Program-made: the position numbers and the translations under genes | From: JAUIET01 sp964352475 | GTDB taxonomy: Bacteria; Pseudomonadota; Gammaproteobacteria; Pseudomonadales; JAUIET01 | Length of the DNA: 64,000 nucleotides | Reading direction: 5' to 3' | Assembly: GCA_964352475.1 (NCBI GenBank) | Contig: CAYGSL010000006.1 | Coordinates: 85,532-149,531 of the forward strand | Shown here: positions 1-7,450 of the stretch, piece by piece | Layout: the number at the start of each line of letters is the position of its first letter | Numbering within the stretch: position 1 is the first letter of the stretch | Notes under the pieces: generated by a model | Told to the model about the DNA's origin: nothing | Databases searched by the model: none | Seen by the model: the letters and a program-made list of their open reading frames with translations, nothing else

Positions 1-356
1 CATCGGCTTAACAACATAGGTGCGAAGAAATTGGTTTCCATCACCGCGCGAATATCAGGCTCATCCAGATCTTCACAGGCACCGGGTAAAAGAATGCCGG
101 CATTGTTGATCAAAACATCTATGCGGCCAAACTCCGCGATAATCTCATTGATCAAATGCGAGAATGAAGCGCTGTCGGAAAGATCTAGCACTTTAACGGT
201 CGCAGTCAAACTTTCATTATTCAGCCGCAGCTGTAACTCATCAGATCGCTGCTGATTTCGAACAATGGCGATGACTCTGTCACCGTTGCCTATAAAGGCG
301 CGAACGCCTGCCAGGCCAAAGCCACTATTGCCTCCCGTAATGACGACTACTGACAT
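1..356 (-). CDS. SDR family oxidoreductase, partial (N-terminal part)
   Basis: The reading frame starts with ATG at 356 and runs off the left edge, so only about 118 N-terminal residues are visible. They show the classical short-chain dehydrogenase Rossmann start (VVVITGGNSGFGLAG, residues about 3-17) and the NNAG motif near residue 86. The catalytic YxxxK lies outside the window. The family carries out NAD(P)-dependent alcohol/ketone interconversion in the cytoplasm. It lies 90 bp downstream of uxuA on the same strand, as the last visible gene of the catabolic operon, so a sugar-acid (fructuronate/mannonate-type) or hydroxyacid dehydrogenase role is plausible. That substrate is inferred from context only. 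Confidence 0.85.
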   Translation of the reverse strand, partial: MSVVVITGGNSGFGLAGVRAFIGNGDRVIAIVRNQQRSDELQLRLNNESLTATVKVLDLSDSASFSHLINEIIAEFGRIDVLINNAGILLPGACEDLDEPDIRAVMETNFFAPMLLSR

Positions 357-446
357 AGCAACTCCAGTTTAGGTTCAATGGCCGGTAGCTGGCGCTGATT
401 CAACAGCGCTTACTCCATCCGAAAACAATAGATGGTGTTATATGAT

Positions 447-1643
447 TCAGTGGTGCGAAAGCGCCCTGATGACACCTCTGATCTCAGCTAAACCTTTTAA
501 ACGACCAATACTTGAATACCCAGGGTTAACCGTCTTTCCAATATCATCCAGCATTTGGTGGCCATGGTCCGGCCGAATATAAATCGGATTGTCGACATCG
601 CCACGCGTGATGCGCTGTTGCTCCTCTTCAAGCAATGCCTTGATGACACTGACCATATCAATGTCACTGTCCAGATGGCTAGCTTCAATGAAAGATCGCT
701 GCTCTTCCGGGTCTCTAAGCACTCCACGCAGGTGCGCAAAATGAATTCGCTCTGCAAAACGATTGGCCATCGCTGGTAAATCATTATCAGGTCGACTGCC
801 GTAAGTACCAACGCACAATGTGATGCCGTTGGATTGACTGGGTTGCAACTCGAATAAGCGGTCTACATCATCGGCCGTACAAATTATTCTGGGTAAGCCA
901 AACATATCGCGTGGCGGGTCGTCCGGATGTATAGCGAGTTTTACGTTCAATCGCTCTGCTACGGGAATCACTTCAGCGAGAAATGCAATAAGGTTGCGGC
1001 GTAAATCCTCTGCACCAATAGAGCTGTATTGCGCTAGCGCTTCACGAAAATCCTCAATGCTGTAACTGTCGGTCATTCGGCCAGGTAAGCCGGCAATAAT
1101 ATTCTGGGTGAGTTCATGGCGCTCTTCATCAGTCATCGATTCAAACGTTTGCCGTGCAATTTCGCGCTCATCAGGTGAGTAATCGTCTTGGGCATCCACG
1201 CGTTGCAAAATATACAAATCAAAGGCGGCAAACTTCTGCTGATCAAAGCGCAAGGCGTAGGCACCACTGGGCAGGCGATGATTAAGGTCTGTTCTGGTCC
1301 AATCAATAACCGGCATAAAGTTGTAACAGATGGTGCTAACGCCGCAGGTCGCCAGGTTTTCCATACTCTGAATCCAGTTTGCGGTGTACTGATGTGCGCT
1401 CGAGGTACCCAGCTTAATTGATTCGTGAACGGGAATGCTTTCCACAACTGTCCATCGTAGCGGTGTTTGGTGGTGCTCACGGGTTTCGATTAACGCCTTA
1501 TGCTGGTTGATAGCATCAATCGTCCAGACGTCGCCGATGGGAACATCATGCAAGGCACTGACAATATCAGTGGCACCGGTTTGTCGTATGTCATCGATGG
1601 TTATTGGATCATTCGGCCCAAACCAACGCCAGGATTCCCGCAT
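447..1643 (-). CDS. uxuA: Mannonate dehydratase
   Basis: This 398-residue protein matches UxuA in length (E. coli about 394) and in motifs. It starts with the typical MRESWRWFGPND, has a central AIHPDDPP segment and an HFAHLRG segment, and ends with RPDHGHQM, which carries metal-binding histidine and aspartate residues. UxuA removes water from D-mannonate to give 2-keto-3-deoxygluconate in hexuronate breakdown. It is cytoplasmic and metal dependent. It follows the aldehyde dehydrogenase gene by 30 bp and precedes an SDR gene, so it belongs to the distal part of the operon. No uronate isomerase (UxaC), KDG kinase or KDG aldolase gene is visible in the window. Either those genes lie to the left or UxuA acts here on a related sugar acid. 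Confidence 0.93.
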   Translation of the reverse strand: MRESWRWFGPNDPITIDDIRQTGATDIVSALHDVPIGDVWTIDAINQHKALIETREHHQTPLRWTVVESIPVHESIKLGTSSAHQYTANWIQSMENLATCGVSTICYNFMPVIDWTRTDLNHRLPSGAYALRFDQQKFAAFDLYILQRVDAQDDYSPDEREIARQTFESMTDEERHELTQNIIAGLPGRMTDSYSIEDFREALAQYSSIGAEDLRRNLIAFLAEVIPVAERLNVKLAIHPDDPPRDMFGLPRIICTADDVDRLFELQPSQSNGITLCVGTYGSRPDNDLPAMANRFAERIHFAHLRGVLRDPEEQRSFIEASHLDSDIDMVSVIKALLEEEQQRITRGDVDNPIYIRPDHGHQMLDDIGKTVNPGYSSIGRLKGLAEIRGVIRALSHH

Positions 1644-1673
1644 GTAATACCCTCTCTCGTGTCTGCGCGATTC

Positions 1674-3167
1674 TCAAAGTTTCGCTACTACAGATTTTAA
1701 CTCAGTATACTGCAGTAGCGATTCATACCCATTTTCCCGCCCCCAACCACTTTGCTTGTACCCACCAAACGGTACCGCCATATCGGGTACACCGTGAGTA
1801 TTGATCCAGACGATACCGGCTTTCATGGCGGCCGCTGTTCGGTGTGCCTTGCTAATGTCTTTCGTCCAGATACTAGCGGCCAGGCCAAACTCGCTATCAT
1901 TCGCTATAGCGGCGATATCATCGCTTCTGGAGAATGGCATACACACTAACACCGGCCCAAATATCTCTTCGTTCACCAGACTCATGGTGTGATCAACGTC
2001 GGTACACACGGTCGGTTGCAGAAAATAGCCAGCCTGATCGTCTAGCAGCTCGCCACCGGCCAGAATAGATGCACCATCGACTACACCACGATCGATGTGA
2101 GCCTTAACGTCACGCAAATGCGCTTCGGATATCAATGGCCCCATTTCGGAATGCGTGTCGTAGGCAGGGCCAACCCTCATTTGTCGTGCGATATTTGCCA
2201 CCCCTTCAACGACGCGATCAAACACTGTGTCTTGCACATAGAGCCTGGAGCCAGCGACGCAGACTTGCCCTGCATTTGAAAAAATCGCATTGGCAGCGCC
2301 ACCTATTGCCTCTTCCAGATCGGCGTCATCAAATACAACCATCGGAGACTTCCCGCCCAATTCGAGCGATACCTTCTTCAGGTTTCCTTGCGCGGCGCTA
2401 ATAATGTTTTTACCCACTTCGGTGGACCCAGTAAACGATACTTTGTCCACCAAGGGGTGCCTCGCCAGGAAGTCACCAACTTTGCGGCCACTGCCCAACA
2501 GAATATTGAAGACGCCGTCTGGAACCCCTGCTTCTATCAATATTTCACCGAGACGTACGGTGCTCAAAGGTGTTTGCGTTGCGGGTTTAACAACAACACT
2601 GCAGCCTGCCGCCAGTGCTGGTGCAATTTTCCAGGCGGCCTGCACCAGCGGGCCGTTCCAGGGAGTGATCAACGCTGCTACTCCAACGGGCTCACGCAAG
2701 GTATAAATGTGGAAGTCCTGGTCAGGCACAGTCGACAATTGTTTTGTGCTGCCTTCTATCTTGGTGCACCAACCTGCGTAGTAACGAAAGCAATCAGCGG
2801 CAAACGGTATCTCGCCATGTCGTGCACCTGCGTAGGGTTTACCGGCATCCAGCATTTCAAGCTCGGCAATTTCATCGCCATGTTCTTCGAGAAGATCAGC
2901 AACTCGCCAGAGCACTTTGGCGCGATTCGAGGGGGTTAACCCCGTCCAGCTTGCATCATCAAAACTGCGTCGCGCAGCTTGAACCGCTATTTCCGCATCG
3001 GCTTCGGTGGCAGCCGCTGCCTGCGTGATTTCGCAACCACTGGATGGATCATAAACGGCAGTAGACGACCCATCACTTGCCACTTGCCAACGGCCATCAA
3101 GCAAAAGACGCTGCTCCGACTCTAGCCTGTGTTTCACCGCCTGCGACATGTCGTAAGCCAGATTCAT
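1674..3167 (-). CDS. NAD(P)-dependent aldehyde dehydrogenase
   Basis: This 497-residue protein has full ALDH-superfamily architecture: TPWNGP (Asn171), VKPATQTP (Lys194), FTGSTEVG cofactor loop (about 245-252), LELGGKSP (general base Glu269), and NAGQVCVAGSR with catalytic Cys303. It oxidises an aldehyde to the carboxylic acid. The closest described groups are betaine-aldehyde/aminobutyraldehyde/phenylacetaldehyde dehydrogenases, and the sequence does not settle which. Its start codon overlaps the stop of the aminotransferase gene by one base, indicating translational coupling. In context it would oxidise the aldehyde released by the thiamine-diphosphate enzyme of the same operon, as in an Ehrlich-type route (amino acid, keto acid, aldehyde, acid). 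Confidence 0.9.
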   Translation of the reverse strand: MNLAYDMSQAVKHRLESEQRLLLDGRWQVASDGSSTAVYDPSSGCEITQAAAATEADAEIAVQAARRSFDDASWTGLTPSNRAKVLWRVADLLEEHGDEIAELEMLDAGKPYAGARHGEIPFAADCFRYYAGWCTKIEGSTKQLSTVPDQDFHIYTLREPVGVAALITPWNGPLVQAAWKIAPALAAGCSVVVKPATQTPLSTVRLGEILIEAGVPDGVFNILLGSGRKVGDFLARHPLVDKVSFTGSTEVGKNIISAAQGNLKKVSLELGGKSPMVVFDDADLEEAIGGAANAIFSNAGQVCVAGSRLYVQDTVFDRVVEGVANIARQMRVGPAYDTHSEMGPLISEAHLRDVKAHIDRGVVDGASILAGGELLDDQAGYFLQPTVCTDVDHTMSLVNEEIFGPVLVCMPFSRSDDIAAIANDSEFGLAASIWTKDISKAHRTAAAMKAGIVWINTHGVPDMAVPFGGYKQSGWGRENGYESLLQYTELKSVVAKL

Positions 3168-4252
3168 CAGCCTGCCATGTAAGCGCGCAATGCGTCCATT
3201 ACAGCCGCATTTTCTTCAGTTGTTCCCACCGTTATGCGAAGGTATTCGTCAGAGTTGCCGGCGGGGCGAGGAATAATATTTCGGCTTAACAGGTATTCTG
3301 CCGCACCGCCGCCACTCTTGCCGGAATCCGCCTGGAATCGCAGCAGGTAAAAATTCGCGACGCTGGGGATTACTTCAATACCCAGCCCAGTTATTTCTTT
3401 ACTCAAGGACATCAGTGAATCAGCGTTGGCATCACGCACTTTGTGCATGTACGCCTGATCTTTGATGGCTGCGGTGGCGGCTGCGAGCGCGGCGCTATTG
3501 GTGTTGAATGGTGTTCGAACCCGCTGCACCATAGCCGTTACCGCTTCAGAACACAGCATCCAGCCAATGCGTAAGCCCGGTAAGCCGTAGATTTTTGAAA
3601 ACGTACGGCTAACCACCACGTTTTCGAATTCGTCCACCATCGCCAGGCCATCGCTGAAGTCATCTTTCATAACGTATTCTGCGTACGCACCATCAATCAG
3701 AAACAGGCAATGCTCAGGAAGACCGGCGTGCAGGCGTCGAACTTCTGAATCAGATATGTAGGTGCCGGTGGGGTTATTAGGATTAGCAATTGTACAAAAG
3801 CGGGTTTTCTCAGTGACGCGACTGAGCATTTCATCCACGTTAACGCGGTAGTCGTGCTCAGGCGCGATATGCAAGCTTGCCCCTGCCGCCTGAAGGTGTG
3901 TGTTGCACATTATGAATCCATTCTCACTTAACACGGCCTCATCGCCATCACCTACATAGGTTCTCACCAACAGCTGAATTAATTCATCTGAGCCATTGCC
4001 GCAAACGATTCTATTCGCATCCAGCTCATATACGCTGGCAATCGCTTCACGAAGTTCAGATTGCCCGCCATCTGGATACCGATTCAAGGAATCTGCTATG
4101 GAATGATAAGCGTCTACCGCCGTCGGCGAGGGACCATACGATGACTCATTGGAAGATAACTTGATCGGCTGAGGGACGCCTTCAATACTACTCTGTCCCT
4201 GTCTGTACGGCGCCAGGGAACGAATTGCTGCTTTAGCTTGTAGCTTTGTCAT
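3167..4252 (-). CDS. HisC-like class I/II pyridoxal-phosphate aminotransferase
   Basis: This 361-residue protein has fold-type I aminotransferase motifs: SSNESSYGPSP (residues 33-43), NPNNPTG (157-163), Asp187 and Tyr190 in DGAYAEY, the Schiff-base lysine Lys220 in SRTFSKIYGLPGLRIGW, and the C-terminal LRITVGT. It most resembles histidinol-phosphate aminotransferase, but there are no his genes nearby. It sits between a thiamine-diphosphate enzyme and an aldehyde dehydrogenase gene, so I infer a catabolic transaminase acting on an amino acid or amino compound rather than on histidinol phosphate. Start ATG is at 4252, 52 bp downstream of the thiamine-diphosphate enzyme gene. Confidence 0.88.
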   Translation of the reverse strand: MTKLQAKAAIRSLAPYRQGQSSIEGVPQPIKLSSNESSYGPSPTAVDAYHSIADSLNRYPDGGQSELREAIASVYELDANRIVCGNGSDELIQLLVRTYVGDGDEAVLSENGFIMCNTHLQAAGASLHIAPEHDYRVNVDEMLSRVTEKTRFCTIANPNNPTGTYISDSEVRRLHAGLPEHCLFLIDGAYAEYVMKDDFSDGLAMVDEFENVVVSRTFSKIYGLPGLRIGWMLCSEAVTAMVQRVRTPFNTNSAALAAATAAIKDQAYMHKVRDANADSLMSLSKEITGLGIEVIPSVANFYLLRFQADSGKSGGGAAEYLLSRNIIPRPAGNSDEYLRITVGTTEENAAVMDALRAYMAG

Positions 4253-4304
4253 TGACTAGCTCTCTCGATAAATAAACACAGCTGGCTTACGACTGCCAAC
4301 TATT

Positions 4305-5948
4305 CTAGGTGCACAGCTGTGCCCGATTCTGCGGCAACATCAAAAAAGGCCACGGTGGTGGAAAAAACTCTTGCACATCAACACTAATGATTGAAGGTCC
4401 TTGCTGGGTGAACGCCTCACGTATAGCCATTCTTAAACTTTCAGGGTCGTGGGCGTGATAGCCTGCCGCACCAAAGCTCTCAGCGAGCGCAACAAAGTCC
4501 GGGTTGTGTAAATCCGAACAAATCACGCGCCCGTCAAACCACTCTTTTTGCTGACGCTGTACATTGGTAAATCGGCCGTCATCAAAGATGATGGTGACCA
4601 ATGGCAATTTATATTGAACAGCGGTGGAAAGTTCTTGCACATTGAACATAAAGCCGCCATCGCCGCTGATCTGTATGACTTTCTTGTCACGGTTTCCGGC
4701 TACAACGCCCAACGCGGTTGCGTACCCGTAACCCAAAGTACCCTGATAGCCGGCGCTTATGTGCTGGCGTGGCTTATAAACAGGAAAGCCATACCAGGAT
4801 ACGAAGCCTACCTGCGTAACCTCATCAACAAAAATACCATCACGCGGTAACTCTTCTCGGATAACATCGAGATACGCCATCTGCGGCCCGACTTTATTGC
4901 GAACCTGCTTGTCCATGGATTGCTTAAGCGCCAGCAACTCTTTTTCTCTCGACTCAGCCTGATGAGATCTTTCAGTAATTTCCTGCTGCAGCAGATCCAG
5001 ACACTCACTCGCTTCACCGTGTATACCCACCTCAGGTGTGCAGATGCGATCAATTTGTTCCGAATCTATATCAACACGAATCAGCTTTAAATCATCATCC
5101 TTACCCCACATCACCAATGGCCAATGCAAGCGCGTACCAATCGCCAATACCGCGTCTGCATCACCCCACAGCGTATGGCCAGTCGGGTGATTGACGCTGA
5201 GATAATTGTCATCACTTACTACGCCTTTGCCGGCTCGAAAGGCCATCACTGGCGCTTGCAAGCTCTCGGCTAGTTTTAACACGCGATCGCCGGTTTCTAA
5301 GGCACCAGAACCTACAACGATCATTGGACGTTTTGCGTTGGTCAGTATGTCGCAGGCACTTTGGATAGTTTTTGGGTCTATGTCAGGCGCATTAGGTAAT
5401 AACGCGGCCGCCTGTAATTCAACAGGTTTCTCAGTGGCCATTATGTCCATGGCCATTTCAATTTCCACTGGCCTGGGGCTGCCGGATTGCAATTGCACAA
5501 ACGCCTCATTCACTTGCTGAGGCGTGTCTTCAACCTGCTCAATTCGCGCCGCCCATTTTGTGATGTGACTGATCATACCGAGCTGGTCGTCTATTTCATG
5601 CAACTCTCCGTAGCCTTTGCCAATTGCGGCCGACGGAATCTGACCAGAGATACACAGCACTGGCGTGTAGTTAGACCAGGCCGTGCACAGTGCGGCCGAA
5701 GAATTCAGTAAACCTGGACCAGGTACAACTGCGTATACACCCACTTTTCCGGTAGATCTTGCATAACCGTAGGCCATGTACGCTACACCTTGTTCATGCC
5801 GGGAATGAATCAGTGTTAGATCGCCGCCCTGCTTGTACATGGCGTCAAAAAGATAATCCAGTTGGCCACCAGGTAAACCGAAAACCGTGTCGACGCCATT
5901 AATTCTGAGTGATTCTATGATCGCTTCTGCGCCGGTCATTGTTGTCAT
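4305..5948 (-). CDS. Thiamine-diphosphate enzyme (acetolactate synthase / benzoylformate decarboxylase-like)
   Basis: The protein has about 547 residues with the three-domain POX/ALS/decarboxylase layout: an N-terminal pyrimidine-binding domain with the activating glutamate in HSRHEQG (about residue 52), a central transhydrogenase-like domain, and a C-terminal diphosphate-binding domain with SGDGGFMFNVQEL (GDG about 429-431). The usual NN that ends the binding motif is replaced by DD in IIFDDGRF. The family decarboxylates 2-keto acids or makes/breaks C-C bonds with thiamine diphosphate and Mg2+. I chose the ATG at 5948, preceded by GGA at suitable distance; a TTG at 5960 would add four residues. 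Next to an aminotransferase and an aldehyde dehydrogenase, a 2-keto-acid decarboxylase role is the simplest reading. No ilvN-like regulatory subunit gene is nearby, which argues against valine biosynthesis. Confidence 0.88.
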   Translation of the reverse strand: MTTMTGAEAIIESLRINGVDTVFGLPGGQLDYLFDAMYKQGGDLTLIHSRHEQGVAYMAYGYARSTGKVGVYAVVPGPGLLNSSAALCTAWSNYTPVLCISGQIPSAAIGKGYGELHEIDDQLGMISHITKWAARIEQVEDTPQQVNEAFVQLQSGSPRPVEIEMAMDIMATEKPVELQAAALLPNAPDIDPKTIQSACDILTNAKRPMIVVGSGALETGDRVLKLAESLQAPVMAFRAGKGVVSDDNYLSVNHPTGHTLWGDADAVLAIGTRLHWPLVMWGKDDDLKLIRVDIDSEQIDRICTPEVGIHGEASECLDLLQQEITERSHQAESREKELLALKQSMDKQVRNKVGPQMAYLDVIREELPRDGIFVDEVTQVGFVSWYGFPVYKPRQHISAGYQGTLGYGYATALGVVAGNRDKKVIQISGDGGFMFNVQELSTAVQYKLPLVTIIFDDGRFTNVQRQQKEWFDGRVICSDLHNPDFVALAESFGAAGYHAHDPESLRMAIREAFTQQGPSIISVDVQEFFPPPWPFLMLPQNRAQLCT

Positions 5949-6012
5949 GTCATTGTCCAATATAAGGGGGTGTTTTACTCAACACCCGAAAACAGTTTCT
6001 TCATTCTTACTT

Positions 6013-6273
6013 CTACTTCTTGAGCAGCGCTTGCGCCCTTTCTCGCTTGCGTTTTCTATATCGTATTAAGAAATACGGAAAGCCCAACAAGTAGAGAATT
6101 ACTTTAGGGTTTTTAATCGCACAACTTGCAGCGGCAACGATGTCGTCCGGACTCACATACACTTTGCTTTGCATGCTCTGGGTCTTATGGCTGTGCACAA
6201 TAAGGTGGTCTTTCTTGTACTCGAAATGGCCGAATTCAAAATCGATATCGGCCAGCTTGCTTTTTACTTTCAT
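6013..6273 (-). CDS. Small protein of unknown function in the catabolic operon
   Basis: This is an 86-residue protein I do not recognise. The N-terminal two thirds are mixed and mildly charged. A hydrophobic stretch (VILYLLGFPYFLI, about residues 58-70) is followed at once by a strongly basic tail (RYRKRKRER), suggesting one membrane-associated helix with a positive-inside end or a nucleic-acid/anionic contact. It lies 20 bp after the C-N hydrolase gene and about 65 bp before the thiamine-diphosphate enzyme, on the same strand, which supports it as a real operon member. Function is unknown. Confidence 0.7.
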   Translation of the reverse strand: MKVKSKLADIDFEFGHFEYKKDHLIVHSHKTQSMQSKVYVSPDDIVAAASCAIKNPKVILYLLGFPYFLIRYRKRKRERAQALLKK

Positions 6274-6293
6274 TACTCAATACCGAATAGTGA

Positions 6294-7448
6294 TCACGAC
6301 TTTTTCAGTCGACCCGTTGCCTGTGCGTAGTCAATTCGTTTTTGCAATTGCTTTGAGACGTCTTCTGGCTCCATCCCAGCCGGCGGCGTGAACTGGCCGC
6401 GCGCGTATAAGTCATCAAATACCTCTTTGCAAATGCTGATTTTATCCACCAAAGCCCTGGGCGGCTTACCGGAAGGAAATCGATTCGGCGGGTATATAGA
6501 GTTGGTGTACATCTCCCTGAACCCTTCGGTACGCACATCAATCCAGCAATTATGATTGGTTCGTGTTCGGTATTGTCTCAGCGCTTCAATATCGATGGTT
6601 ACCGATAACACTTGCTCTTCCGGGTATGGAGCCTCGCGCAGTAGCATACCGGTGTAATCAATCGCGAATGAGTGGCCAGGGCAAAAACCGGTGGGGTAAA
6701 AGTCATAATTGACCTTGCCCCAGTTAGACCCCAGCAAATAACACATATTGTCATGAGCACGAGTGCGACGAGTGAACTTCCAGAAGTCCCACGGTTCTGA
6801 TACGCCCTCTACCTCTTGAATGGCACCAGGATGGCAAATGATTTCGGCACCGTTATAGCCTAGCGCGCGCGATACTTCCGGTGTGCAGCCATCGTGACAT
6901 GTCATTGTGCCCAGCTTACCAATTTCAGTATCTATTACCGGGAACAGGTCTTTTATACCGCCGCCAAAATGCTCGCAGTACTCATCAAAAATATCGTGCG
7001 GGGAAGTTCCAAGACCCAGCGACGCATTGATATGCCATTTGTGGTATTTGAGCACCACATCACCGCTGGGGCCTACGATAAAGTTGGTGTTAAACCAGCG
7101 GTCTGGAAATTCATCCACTTGCTCAACAACACCGCCGCCGCAAATATACAAACCGTATTGCTTTGCTATTTCTCCCAGCTGATCGATTTCAGGGCCGGGT
7201 ATAGTGACCGCTTTTTTCATCTGATCTTCAATCTTGCTTTCGCCTTTGCCAGGCGTACCCACACCTTGCAGAAAGTACTCAGGCAATACCACAAGACGTA
7301 CCGGCACTTCCCAGAAGTAGCCAACGCCAAAATGAATCAGATTCATCACTCTATCCAGGTTCTTCTGGATGCCGGCGCGGTCTTCAACAACCGTCACTTC
7401 CGGCTGAACAATCAGTGCTGTGTAAGGATCTATTCGTTCTCTAGCCAT
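6294..7448 (-). CDS. Nitrilase-superfamily carbon-nitrogen hydrolase
   Basis: This 384-residue protein has the Glu-Lys-Cys triad of the family: Glu57 in VVLPEYFL, Lys137 in KYHKWHI and Cys184 in TMTCHDG. The length and the HDGCTPE context resemble aliphatic amidase/formamidase-type members more than true nitrilases. Such enzymes hydrolyse amides, carbamoyl compounds or nitriles in the cytoplasm. The gene begins 2 bp after the FAD oxidoreductase stop, so the two are very likely co-translated. In context it could release ammonia or an acyl/formyl group from an oxidised nitrogenous intermediate. The substrate cannot be read from the sequence. Confidence 0.9.
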   Translation of the reverse strand: MARERIDPYTALIVQPEVTVVEDRAGIQKNLDRVMNLIHFGVGYFWEVPVRLVVLPEYFLQGVGTPGKGESKIEDQMKKAVTIPGPEIDQLGEIAKQYGLYICGGGVVEQVDEFPDRWFNTNFIVGPSGDVVLKYHKWHINASLGLGTSPHDIFDEYCEHFGGGIKDLFPVIDTEIGKLGTMTCHDGCTPEVSRALGYNGAEIICHPGAIQEVEGVSEPWDFWKFTRRTRAHDNMCYLLGSNWGKVNYDFYPTGFCPGHSFAIDYTGMLLREAPYPEEQVLSVTIDIEALRQYRTRTNHNCWIDVRTEGFREMYTNSIYPPNRFPSGKPPRALVDKISICKEVFDDLYARGQFTPPAGMEPEDVSKQLQKRIDYAQATGRLKKS

Positions 7449-7450
7449 AA

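Noticed and set aside
3167..4252. Histidinol-phosphate aminotransferase of histidine biosynthesis (hisC)
   Set aside because: The family match is general, there are no other his genes and the neighbours are catabolic; I kept only the broader aminotransferase call.
4305..5948. Acetolactate synthase large subunit (ilvB) of valine synthesis
   Set aside because: No regulatory subunit or ilvC/ilvD nearby, altered cofactor motif and catabolic context.
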